From Cyanobacteria bacterium UBA7694 (GTDB taxonomy: Bacteria > Cyanobacteriota > Sericytochromatia > UBA7694): a stretch of DNA of 5,825 nt. Positions 1 through 5,448 of this stretch are shown piece by piece. How positions within the stretch are numbered: position 1 is the first letter of the stretch; each line of letters opens with the position of its first letter. The DNA is taken from the NCBI GenBank assembly GCA_002482705.1, contig DLGM01000257.1, forward strand, positions 1,285-7,109, written 5' to 3'. Made by a program: the position numbers and the translations under genes. The notes beneath the pieces were generated by a model. It was not told the origin of the DNA, did no database searches, and saw only the letters and a program-made list of their open reading frames with translations.

Positions 1-439
1 CGTGCAAATGGGCCACGCTCTGTTCAAATACCGCAATTTGCGCATTGATATCGAGGCCAATGGCGAAACGCTACGCCTCAAAACGCGGGCCATTTCAATT
101 GCCAATAACCCGCTCAGCAATCAGGGGAGCCTGCTTCCCAGCCGGGATACCCTGGACAGTGGCCAACTGGCCATTTATGTGACCAAAGAGACCACGCTCT
201 GGTCGATGCCCCGTCTTTACAGCCGCTTGATGCTGGGCAATTGGCAGCATGACCCGGAGCTGCTGGTCATTCATACACCAGAAGCGGTATTGCGCTTGCC
301 CCGCCGCCGCAGCCTGAAGGTCATGACTGACGGAGAATTGCAGACCTACCGTACGCCGCTGCGCTACAGCCTCAGCCCGCGTCAGCTCAAGGTGCTACGC
401 CCTTTTTCAGACGTTCAGGAAGATATGGGCGGCACTTGA
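1..439 (+). CDS. Diacylglycerol kinase / YegS-BmrU-type lipid kinase, C-terminal part (5' end outside window)
   Basis: The reading frame is open from the first base (first full codon at 2) and ends at TGA 437-439, so this is the last ~145 residues of a longer protein. The family is usually around 300 residues, and the N-terminal nucleotide-binding domain is missing here. What is visible fits the C-terminal beta-sandwich domain of the DAGK_cat/YegS family: a strand pattern ending in TDGEL (DGE at visible residues 110-112), followed by TPLRYSLSPRQLKVLRPF. That tail matches the family's usual 'DGE...tPl.v.v.P.al.vl.P' ending. Members phosphorylate diacylglycerol or related lipids with ATP at the cytoplasmic membrane face; the exact substrate cannot be told from this half. 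The GTG and ATG codons near the window edge are probably internal. The next gene starts 105 bp downstream on the same strand. Confidence 0.8.
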   Translation, partial: VQMGHALFKYRNLRIDIEANGETLRLKTRAISIANNPLSNQGSLLPSRDTLDSGQLAIYVTKETTLWSMPRLYSRLMLGNWQHDPELLVIHTPEAVLRLPRRRSLKVMTDGELQTYRTPLRYSLSPRQLKVLRPFSDVQEDMGGT

Positions 440-466
440 GCTTGGTGAGTTCCTGAGTCTGAACGT
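411..466. repeat. Inverted repeat spanning the lipid kinase stop codon
   Basis: ACGTTCAG at 411-418 and its exact reverse complement CTGAACGT at 459-466 could form an 8-bp stem closing a ~40-nt loop that contains the TGA. No T-run follows, so it is not a classic intrinsic terminator. It may be chance or a weak RNA structure at the gene end. Confidence 0.25.
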
Positions 467-487
467 ACGAAGCCGCAGCGCTCCCCC

Positions 488-517
488 TTTACGCCTTTGC
501 AGCCCCTAACGGATAAT
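488..517 (+). promoter_or_regulatory. Possible sigma70-type promoter for the J-domain/tadA operon
   Basis: GATAAT at 512-517 matches TATAAT at five of six positions. TTTACG at 488-493 is a 4/6 match to TTGACA with an 18-bp spacer. The -10 lies 27 bp before the chosen start codon, leaving room for the AAGGAG. The -35 is weak, and read-through from the lipid kinase gene is equally possible. Confidence 0.35.
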
Positions 518-532
518 AAAGAAGACGCATCC

Positions 533-538
533 AAGGAG
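533..538 (+). promoter_or_regulatory. Ribosome binding site that sets the J-domain gene start
   Basis: AAGGAG sits 6 nt before ATG 545. This favours ATG 545 over the in-frame TTG at 497, which has no comparable site and would add 16 residues unlike the rest of the protein. Confidence 0.8.
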
Positions 539-544
539 AATCCC

Positions 545-1021
545 ATGGGAGATATTTTTAAGCGCCTGTATAACCTCGCCCGCTCCGAGGTCACCCATCT
601 GCGCAGCCCCGATCTGAAGTTGACCGAGGAGTTTAAAGAATACCTCAAGCGTCGCCCGGATTTTGACCAGTACCGCCGCTTTTTTGAGCAGGGGCCGGAT
701 CATGAAGAGGCGCAGGACTGGGAAGATCGCCTGCATGGGCGTCAGCGCCAGTCATTGTGCCAGTCCTCTGGCAGCTCTTCGGGCCAACAGCAGCGCAGCA
801 GCGGCAATAGCTGGGCAGGCTTGGGTTATGACCCCTATCAGGTGCTCGAAGTCAGCCCCAGTGCGCCCTTTGAAGAGATTGAAAAAGCCTATAAAAAGAT
901 GGCCCGCAAGTATCACCCTGACCGTTACCAAAACGCCGATGAGCGTGAAACAGCTACCCGTTTAATGGCCATGGTCAACGCCTCGTTTGCCTTTATCAAG
1001 GAAAAACACGGCAAGAAGTGA
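545..1021 (+). CDS. Small cytoplasmic protein with C-terminal DnaJ domain
   Basis: The product is 158 residues. The J-domain lies at the C-terminus (about residues 96-156): DPYQVLEVSPSAPFEEIEKAY, then the diagnostic HPD at 124-126 within KYHPDRY, then a final helix. HPD is the contact that stimulates DnaK ATPase, so a co-chaperone role with Hsp70 is expected. The N-terminal ~65 residues are charged and probably helical (EEFKEYLKRRPDFDQYRRFF) and match no family I recognise. A Ser/Gln/Gly-rich linker at about 70-90 joins the halves. There is no Gly/Phe region, zinc finger or DnaJ C-terminal domain, so this is a type III J-protein and not DnaJ itself. No membrane segment or signal peptide is seen. 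The stop overlaps the tadA start (GTGA), implying coupled translation. The client is unknown; the J-domain call is firm. Confidence 0.85.
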   Translation: MGDIFKRLYNLARSEVTHLRSPDLKLTEEFKEYLKRRPDFDQYRRFFEQGPDHEEAQDWEDRLHGRQRQSLCQSSGSSSGQQQRSSGNSWAGLGYDPYQVLEVSPSAPFEEIEKAYKKMARKYHPDRYQNADERETATRLMAMVNASFAFIKEKHGKK

Positions 1022-1479
1022 GCCACGCCGATTGGATGCACCGGGCCTTAGAGCTGGTAAATGGCCCGGCCACCGAGGTTCCCGTCGGAGCCGTACTGGT
1101 GCTGGATGGGCAGGTGTTGGCCGAAAGTTGCAATGACACGGTGGCTGCCAATAACCCGCTGCGCCATGCCGAGATGCGCGTCTTGCAGACGGTGGTGCCG
1201 ACCTTGACCCGTGAACAGTGCCGTCGCGCCATCCTCTACGTCACCCTTGAGCCCTGCCCGATGTGTATGGCCTCCCTGTTGGCTTGCCACATAGGGACTG
1301 TCGTGTTTGCCGCCTATAACCTCAAATGGGGCGCTTGCGGCACCGTCGCCGACTTCCAGGCTCTGTACCCCTATGAAGCATGCGAAGTCATTGGCGGCAT
1401 CTGTGAAGCGGAAGCAACCGCTGTCTTACAACGCTTTTTTCATACCATTCGTACCCCCGAAGGAGCCCCTCATGGCTGA
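1018..1479 (+). CDS. tadA: tRNA-specific adenosine deaminase TadA
   Basis: The product is 153 residues, the usual length of TadA, which converts the wobble adenosine-34 of tRNA-Arg(ACG) to inosine in the cytoplasm. The zinc site of the cytidine/deoxycytidylate deaminase fold is complete: H50-A51-E52 (zinc ligand and proton-shuttling Glu) and P79-C80-P-M-C83. EVPVGAVLV (20-28) and the C-terminal LQRFFHTIR are typical of TadA. The segment before the HAE reads NNPLR in place of the common DPTA, a modest departure, so a related purine or pyrimidine deaminase is a less likely alternative. The GTG start at 1018 overlaps the preceding stop by 4 nt and has only a poor ribosome site of its own (AAGGA at 998-1002, 15 nt away), suggesting translation depends on the upstream gene. 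An in-frame ATG at 1036 would remove the typical N-terminal helix residues and is less likely. Confidence 0.85.
   Translation: MSHADWMHRALELVNGPATEVPVGAVLVLDGQVLAESCNDTVAANNPLRHAEMRVLQTVVPTLTREQCRRAILYVTLEPCPMCMASLLACHIGTVVFAAYNLKWGACGTVADFQALYPYEACEVIGGICEAEATAVLQRFFHTIRTPEGAPHG
1460..1465 (+). promoter_or_regulatory. Ribosome binding site inside the tadA end that sets the arsC-like start
   Basis: AAGGAG ends 6 nt before ATG 1472 and lies within tadA coding sequence. It selects ATG 1472 over upstream in-frame starts such as 1307, which would only translate tadA sequence in another frame. Confidence 0.8.
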
Positions 1480-1834
1480 ATACCGTTTGTACCACTCTCC
1501 CGGCTGTAGCAAGAGCCGGGCTGCGCTGGCCCTGCTCGAAGAACGTCACATCCCCGTGACGGTGGTGCTGTACCAAGAACAGGCTCCAACTCTGGCTGAG
1601 TTAGATCATCTCTGCCAGTGCTTGGGCAAGCGCCCACTGGCGATCATGCGCACCCAAGACAAACGCTTTGCCGAGCTGGGCTTCAGCGTCAATGATACGC
1701 GCAGTGATGCCCAGTGGCTAGAAGCCCTCCATCAGCACCCGGCCCTGTTAGAGCGACCGATTTTGCAGGTAGGCGATCAGGCGGTTGTGGGGCGTCCGCC
1801 CGAGCAAGTCTTGACGTTGTTACCCACCCCCTGA
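1472..1834 (+). CDS. ArsC/YfgD-family thioredoxin-fold reductase
   Basis: The product is 120 residues, close to the ~115-140 of the glutaredoxin-coupled ArsC family. The N-terminus YHSPGCSKSRAAL places a single active-site Cys at 12, the same number as in E. coli ArsC. Three arginines that bind arsenate in that enzyme have counterparts at R60 (AIMRTQ), R95 (ERPILQV) and R108 (VGRPPE). The catalytic set for arsenate reduction is therefore present. However, chromosomal paralogues such as YfgD share these residues and their true substrate is not settled. Nothing nearby looks like arsR, arsB or acr3, so arsenic detoxification is not supported by context; a general thiol-redox role is possible. 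The start overlaps the end of tadA by 8 nt and the next gene begins 22 nt downstream, consistent with one operon. Confidence 0.8.
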   Translation: MAEYRLYHSPGCSKSRAALALLEERHIPVTVVLYQEQAPTLAELDHLCQCLGKRPLAIMRTQDKRFAELGFSVNDTRSDAQWLEALHQHPALLERPILQVGDQAVVGRPPEQVLTLLPTP

Positions 1835-1856
1835 ATGTAAGCGGAGGAATTTCCTG

Positions 1857-2639
1857 ATGCGTACCCCGATTCTTGCCCTGTTTGTGGCCCTTGGTGCTCT
1901 CAGTTGGAGTGCTCAGGCCGGGGCCCAAATCCCTGAGCGCACGCAGCAACTGATTGTGGTGCGCACCGCTGATTGGCAGGCCATACCCGCCACTTTAGAG
2001 CGCTTTGAGCGCAATGCCCCAGATCAGCCTTGGCGTTCGCTGGGGGTGGTTCCGGCGGTGGTCGGTAAAAAAGGCATGGGCTGGGGACGAGGGTTGGTGA
2101 TGCCCCCAGAAGGGGGAAACGCCGATTTTCGTCAGGAAGGGGATAAGCGGGCTCCGGCGGGCATGTTTGCGCTCGGGACTGCGTTTGGGTTGATGGAGGC
2201 CGCCCAGGCTGCCAAAACTTTAAAATGGCCCTATTTGCACCTCAGTGACAGTATTCGCTGTATTGGCGACAATACCTCGCAGGCTTATAACAGCCTGGTT
2301 GATGTACGCACCGTCCAGCGCGACTGGCAGCGCGATCAGGCCAATGAATACATGCGCATGGATGCGATCCGCGATGAAGGGGCCTATCGCTGGGGCGTGT
2401 TTGTCAATCACAATGTCGACAGCAATCCGCCGGGCCTGCAACGGGACCGCAAAGCCGGGTCCTGCATTTTTCTGCATCTGTGGAAAGGCCCCGGTATTGG
2501 CACCTCCGGCTGTACGGCCATGAGCCAGCCCCATATGCTGGCGATCTTACGCTGGTTAGACCCAGTGAAACAACCGGTATTGGTACAGCTTCCTGAATCT
2601 GAATACCAACAGCTCAAAACGCCTTGGTTATTGCCCTGA
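1857..2639 (+). CDS. Exported YkuD-type L,D-transpeptidase-like protein
   Basis: The product is 260 residues. An N-terminal signal peptide (hydrophobic ILALFVALGALSW, cleavage likely after AQA-21 or AGA-23) sends it to the periplasm. The rest resembles the YkuD-fold group typified by COG3786: RAPAGMFALG (98-107), DSIRCIGDNTSQAYNSLVD (131-149), then the catalytic segment with H207 in IFLHLW and C219 in TSGCTAM. The family cleaves or re-forms 3-3 or lipoprotein crosslinks in peptidoglycan through a Cys thioester. The active site reads SGC-TA in place of the SHGC-R of classic ErfK/YbiS enzymes, which is normal for this subgroup, so its peptidoglycan activity is less certain. There is no LysM or SPOR domain. 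GGAGG at 1843-1847 lies 9 nt before the ATG. It is last in the four-gene run; why a cell-wall enzyme sits with tadA is not evident. Confidence 0.8.
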   Translation: MRTPILALFVALGALSWSAQAGAQIPERTQQLIVVRTADWQAIPATLERFERNAPDQPWRSLGVVPAVVGKKGMGWGRGLVMPPEGGNADFRQEGDKRAPAGMFALGTAFGLMEAAQAAKTLKWPYLHLSDSIRCIGDNTSQAYNSLVDVRTVQRDWQRDQANEYMRMDAIRDEGAYRWGVFVNHNVDSNPPGLQRDRKAGSCIFLHLWKGPGIGTSGCTAMSQPHMLAILRWLDPVKQPVLVQLPESEYQQLKTPWLLP

Positions 2640-2655
2640 TGGAAGCCTATTGGTT

Positions 2656-2717
2656 AGAGCGCCATCAGGCGATGGGGCACGGATTCTGGCTGGCGTCTCT
2701 CCCATGCGCTTGATGGG
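2656..2717. terminator. Hairpin region between convergent genes, possible bidirectional terminator
   Basis: Two small structures fill the gap between the transpeptidase gene and ohrR. One is an imperfect stem with arms at 2656-2668 and 2686-2700, made of agag/ctct, cgcca/tggcg and cag/ctg with bulges. The other is a short stem CCCAT 2701-2705 with ATGGG 2713-2717. Neither is followed by a T-run on either strand, so intrinsic termination is only a possibility. Confidence 0.3.
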
Positions 2718-2726
2718 GGGATAGCC

Positions 2727-3170
2727 CTATTCGGCCAGCAGGTCGGCGTTGAGGCGGTCGAGCAGCCCGGCCAGGCTCCACAGTTCAGCAGTGCTCAAGC
2801 CCTTCAGACGACAGGCAATCTGTGCCGGGACCTCCCGGGCCTGTTGCTTCAACGCCTGTCCCTGGGGAGTGAGGGTGAGAATCCGCTGGCGTCGGTCTTG
2901 GGGGTCTATGTCCAGGGCCAATAACGCTTTGTGCTGCAATTTATTCAGAATTTGGGTTAGGGAGCCCCCATCCATATGGGTTTTGGCCATCAGTTGAGAC
3001 ACGGGGATCTGATCCCCTTCCCAGAGGGCCAGTATGACCAGGTATTGTGGGTAGGTCAAATCGAGGGCATTGAGTAAGGGGCGATAGGCGCGGGTAAAGG
3101 CATTGGAGGCCGTGTACAGGCGGTGACATAGCTGGGCATCCAGGGTGAGATGGAAATCGTCATGGCTCAT
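2727..3170 (-). CDS. ohrR: OhrR-type MarR-family organic peroxide sensor/repressor
   Basis: The product is 147 residues, standard for OhrR. The N-terminus carries the subfamily signature LDAQLC, with the reactive Cys at 15, then RAYRPLL and LTYPQYLVILALWE. Tyr29 and Tyr40 fall at the same numbers as the tyrosines that hydrogen-bond Cys15 in Bacillus subtilis OhrR. The winged helix-turn-helix follows: SQLMAKTHMDGGSLTQILNKL as helices and DPQDRRQRILTLTPQG as wing. A second cysteine, C120, sits where 2-Cys OhrR proteins (Xanthomonas C22/C127) have their disulfide partner, so oxidation probably forms an intersubunit disulfide. The family binds DNA as a dimer and releases it when Cys is oxidised by organic hydroperoxide. 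It starts at ATG 3170 with AAGGG 5 nt upstream and diverges from the glutathione peroxidase gene. No ohr gene is in the window. MarR-family membership is certain and OhrR very likely. Confidence 0.85.
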   Translation of the reverse strand: MSHDDFHLTLDAQLCHRLYTASNAFTRAYRPLLNALDLTYPQYLVILALWEGDQIPVSQLMAKTHMDGGSLTQILNKLQHKALLALDIDPQDRRQRILTLTPQGQALKQQAREVPAQIACRLKGLSTAELWSLAGLLDRLNADLLAE

Positions 3171-3196
3171 AATAGCCCTTATCTTACCACAGATAC

Positions 3197-3208
3197 TTTG
3201 CGTACAAA
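3197..3208. promoter_or_regulatory. Putative OhrR operator 1
   Basis: TTTGCGTACAAA is a near-palindrome with intact TTTG/CAAA arms. It is preceded by ATAC, giving ATACTTTGC, which recurs exactly 31 bp downstream. It overlaps the apparent -35 of the peroxidase promoter and the expected start point of ohrR transcription. Assignment to OhrR is inferred from position and symmetry. Confidence 0.6.
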
Positions 3209-3225
3209 TGTTTATATGCCATAAT
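3198..3225 (+). promoter_or_regulatory. Putative promoter of the glutathione peroxidase gene
   Basis: -35 TTGCGT (3198-3203) and -10 CATAAT (3220-3225) with a 16-bp spacer; the -10 matches the consensus at five of six. Expected start is around 3232, inside operator 2, so a bound repressor would cover both the -35 and the start site. Confidence 0.5.
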
Positions 3226-3238
3226 ACTTTGCATGCAA
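3211..3238 (-). promoter_or_regulatory. Putative ohrR promoter, overlapping and divergent
   Basis: Read on the minus strand: -35 TTGCAT (3233-3238) and -10 TATAAA (3211-3216), 16-bp spacer. Expected start is around 3204, inside operator 1. The two promoters share the same DNA in mirror image, so expression of both genes can be set by the same bound proteins. Confidence 0.5.
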
Positions 3239-3239
3239 A
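3228..3239. promoter_or_regulatory. Putative OhrR operator 2 (perfect palindrome)
   Basis: TTTGCATGCAAA is a perfect 12-bp palindrome, centre 31 bp from that of operator 1 (about three helical turns, so on the same DNA face). It covers the apparent ohrR -35 and the expected peroxidase start point. The TTG...CAA half-site layout is compatible with the AATTGTA-type half-sites known for OhrR, but binding here is inferred. Confidence 0.65.
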
Positions 3240-3275
3240 ATATTTGATTGCAATCCCAGCAACAGGAGTGTTCCC

Positions 3276-3818
3276 ATGTCCAACTTACATGCTATTTCCT
3301 TTCAAGATAAAAACGGGGCCGAAAAAAACCTCGCAGATTACCCCGCCAAGGCCCAACTGATTGTCAATGTCGCTTCCAAGTGTGGCCTGACTCCGCAGTA
3401 CACCGGTCTGCAAGCCCTGTACGAAAAATACCACGCCCAAGGTCTGGAAATTCTGGCCTTTCCCGCCAATGAATTTTTGGCCCAAGAACCGGGCAGCAAC
3501 GAAGAAATCCAAAACTTTTGCAGCGTGAACTATGGGGTCACCTTCCCAGTGCTCCAAAAAATCGTGGTCAAGGGCGAGGGCATCCACCCGCTCTATCAAG
3601 TGCTGATTGCGGCTCACCCGGAAGCCACCAAAAATGCCGACAATGCCTTTGAAGATCGCCTCAAAGGGGCAGGCCTGCTCACGGGCGAAGCCCACGAAAT
3701 CCACTGGAATTTTGAAAAATTCTTGGTCGATGGCAACGGGGAAATTGTGGCCCGCTTTTTCCCGGATATTACCGCTGAAGATGAGCGGGTTGTAACAGCC
3801 ATTGAGGCCTTGCTGTAA
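3276..3818 (+). CDS. gpx: BtuE-like (thioredoxin-type) glutathione peroxidase
   Basis: The product is 180 residues, very similar in layout to E. coli BtuE (183). It reduces hydrogen or organic hydroperoxides in the cytoplasm. The peroxidatic Cys36 lies in NVASKCGLTPQY. The other catalytic tetrad members are Gln70 (LAQEPGS), Trp144 and Asn145 (HWNFEKFLVD). Cys82 in FCSVNYGVTFP aligns with the resolving Cys of thioredoxin-dependent GPx enzymes, so a Cys36-Cys82 disulfide reduced by thioredoxin is likelier than true glutathione use. The usual FPCNQF motif reads FPANEF (62-67), so the third Cys is absent; this Cys is not the resolving one in the plant enzymes. There is no selenocysteine and no signal peptide. 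ATG 3276 follows AGGAG by 7 nt. Transcription is probably controlled by the divergent OhrR through the palindromes upstream. It is the only gene in its transcript, as guaB converges from the other side. Confidence 0.9.
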   Translation: MSNLHAISFQDKNGAEKNLADYPAKAQLIVNVASKCGLTPQYTGLQALYEKYHAQGLEILAFPANEFLAQEPGSNEEIQNFCSVNYGVTFPVLQKIVVKGEGIHPLYQVLIAAHPEATKNADNAFEDRLKGAGLLTGEAHEIHWNFEKFLVDGNGEIVARFFPDITAEDERVVTAIEALL

Positions 3819-3823
3819 CACGT

Positions 3824-3865
3824 CCGCCCCTTTCCCAGGGGGGGGCGGCAAGATGCCCCCCTGGG
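3824..3865. terminator. GC-rich alternative hairpins between convergent gpx and guaB
   Basis: Two overlapping stems are possible: CCGCCCC 3824-3830 with GGGGCGG 3842-3848 (7 bp), and CCCAGGGGGG 3834-3843 with CCCCCCTGGG 3856-3865 (10 bp, 12-nt loop). They cannot form together. No T-run follows on either strand, but the strong stems between two converging genes make a bidirectional termination or 3'-end protection role plausible. Confidence 0.5.
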
Positions 3866-3887
3866 TGATAGGCACTGGGACACAGTC

Positions 3888-5360
3888 CTATTTGCTGTAA
3901 TTCGGGGCTTCCTTGGTGATCGAGACATCGTGGGGATGGCTTTCGCGCAGGCCCGCCGGGGTGACCTTCACAAACTGTGCATGGGTTTGCAAAGCCGGGA
4001 TGGTGGGGGCTCCGCAGTAGCCCATCCCGGCGCGCAGGCCGCCGCAGAGCTGGAAGATCACGTCTGCGAGTTTGCCTTTGTAGGGCACCTTGCCTTCGAT
4101 GCCTTCGGGTACCAATTTGCGGTTCCCGGCGCTTTCCTGGAAATAACGGTCGCTGGAGCCGCGCTTCATGGCCGCCAGCGAACCCATGCCCACATAGGCT
4201 TTAAAGCGGCGACCTTCGTACAGGATCTCTTCGCCGGGGGCTTCTTCAGTACCTGCCAGCAGGCTACCAATCATGACACAGTCTGCACCTGCGGCCAGGG
4301 CTTTGACCACGTCCCCAGACAGCTTGATGCCCCCGTCGGCAATTACGCCAATGCCCCTGTCGCGACAGGCCTGCCAGACTTCGTTAATGGCGGTCAGCTG
4401 CGGTACACCCACCCCGGCCACCACACGGGTGGTACAGATTGAGCCGGGGCCAACTCCCACCTTGACGGCATTCACGCCCGCTTCAATCAGGTCTTGGGCG
4501 GCTTCAGCGGTGACAATATTGCCGCCGATAATGTCGAGATCGGGGAACTGTTTGCGAATCGCTTGAATCGTGTTGAGAACGCCGAGAGAATGCCCGTGGG
4601 CCGAGTCAACGGCAATAATGTCGACCCCGGCTTCGACCAGTGCGGCCACACGGGCCAGGGTGTCGGCCCCGACGCTGACAGCAGCCCCGACGCGCAGACG
4701 GCCCAGCGGGTCTTTACAGGCATTGGGGAATTCTTCGAGGTTGTCGATGTCACGCAGGGTGATTAAACCGCGCAGACGGCCTTCCCGGTCAACGATTGGC
4801 AGCTTTTCGATGCGATGTTCGAGCAGAATGTCTTTGGCCTGTTCGAGGGTGGTATCTTCAGGAGCGGTAATCAGGGCCTCATGGGTCATGACCGTGTGGA
4901 CCGGCACATCGAGGTCTTTACGGTATTTGAGGTCGCGGTTGGTAATAATGCCCACCAAGCGGCCATCGTCTTCGACGACAGGCAGGCCGGAAACTTTATA
5001 ACGGGCCATAATCGTATGGGCCACTGCCAGCAGCGACTGGGGTTGTAGCGTGAGGGGGGCGGTGATCATGCCGCTTTCGCTGCGTTTGACCTGATCGACT
5101 TCGGCGACCTGTTGTTCAATGGTGAGGTTTTTATGGATAAAACCAATGCCTCCTTCCCGAGCGAGGGCCATGGCCAGTTTGGCTTCGGTGACGGTGTCCA
5201 TGGCCGCGCTGAGAATCGGAACATTGAGCTGAATGCGTTGCGTGAGGCGGGTTTTGAGGGATACTTGATTGGGGACGACTTCGGAACGGCGGGGAACCAG
5301 GGAAACGTCGTCAAAGGTCAGGCCTTCGCCGACCAGTTTTCCGTTGAGATCATAAGACAT
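3888..5360 (-). CDS. guaB: Inosine-5'-monophosphate dehydrogenase
   Basis: The product is 490 residues, the full usual length. The enzyme oxidises IMP to XMP with NAD+, the committed step to guanine nucleotides, in the cytoplasm as a tetramer. The order seen is: N-terminal barrel half (LTFDDVSLVP, SAAMDTVTE, GGIGFIHKN); two CBS domains at about 98-150 and 157-212 (VSGLPVVEDDGRLVGIITNRD; IEKLPIVDREGRLRGLITLRD), which bind adenine/guanine nucleotides for allosteric control; then the catalytic barrel with VDSAHGHS (251-258), Cys309 in GPGSICTTR, IADGGIK (340-346) and the flap Arg405-Tyr406. The end, ESHPHDVSITKEAPNYSK, is typical of bacterial enzymes. AAGGAG (5369-5374) lies 8 nt before the ATG. 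guaA is not adjacent; the gene downstream converges, so guaB is probably monocistronic here, unlike the guaBA operon of enterobacteria. Frame and residues are intact. Confidence 0.97.
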   Translation of the reverse strand: MSYDLNGKLVGEGLTFDDVSLVPRRSEVVPNQVSLKTRLTQRIQLNVPILSAAMDTVTEAKLAMALAREGGIGFIHKNLTIEQQVAEVDQVKRSESGMITAPLTLQPQSLLAVAHTIMARYKVSGLPVVEDDGRLVGIITNRDLKYRKDLDVPVHTVMTHEALITAPEDTTLEQAKDILLEHRIEKLPIVDREGRLRGLITLRDIDNLEEFPNACKDPLGRLRVGAAVSVGADTLARVAALVEAGVDIIAVDSAHGHSLGVLNTIQAIRKQFPDLDIIGGNIVTAEAAQDLIEAGVNAVKVGVGPGSICTTRVVAGVGVPQLTAINEVWQACRDRGIGVIADGGIKLSGDVVKALAAGADCVMIGSLLAGTEEAPGEEILYEGRRFKAYVGMGSLAAMKRGSSDRYFQESAGNRKLVPEGIEGKVPYKGKLADVIFQLCGGLRAGMGYCGAPTIPALQTHAQFVKVTPAGLRESHPHDVSITKEAPNYSK

Positions 5361-5380
5361 AGCAGAGACTCCTTTGTTTT

Positions 5381-5410
5381 ATATTAGTCCCTGTTGTGGG
5401 GGGTTGTCAC
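5381..5410 (-). promoter_or_regulatory. Putative guaB promoter
   Basis: Read on the minus strand: -35 GTGACA (5405-5410, five of six) and -10 TAATAT (5381-5386), 18-bp spacer, leading into the guaB ribosome site. I saw no PurR-like palindrome or purine riboswitch in the 151 bp between guaB and the next gene. Confidence 0.5.
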
Positions 5411-5448
5411 GGGGATGTTGCCAAGGTATTGAGGGGATAAGTGACCTC

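Noticed and set aside
497..544. TTG start at 497 extending the J-domain protein by 16 residues
   Set aside because: ATG 545 has an AAGGAG at ideal spacing, and the added residues lie over the likely promoter -10 region.
1472..1834. Arsenic resistance locus
   Set aside because: Only an ArsC-family protein is present; no ArsR, ArsB/Acr3 or ArsA-like gene is visible, and the gene is embedded in a housekeeping run.
2639..2713. 24-codon ORF whose ATG overlaps the transpeptidase stop (TGATG)
   Set aside because: The overlap resembles translational coupling, but the peptide matches nothing I know, is very short, and lies in the hairpin-bearing convergent gap. There is no evidence of coding beyond the overlap.
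3285..3875. Long minus-strand open frame (196 codons) antisense to gpx
   Set aside because: It is longer than gpx itself, but its product has no recognisable domain and mirrors gpx codons, whereas gpx has all its catalytic motifs and a proper ribosome site.
3930..4442. 170-codon plus-strand open frame inside guaB
   Set aside because: It is a shadow frame of a GC-rich gene. The minus-strand guaB frame is intact and unmistakable over the whole stretch.
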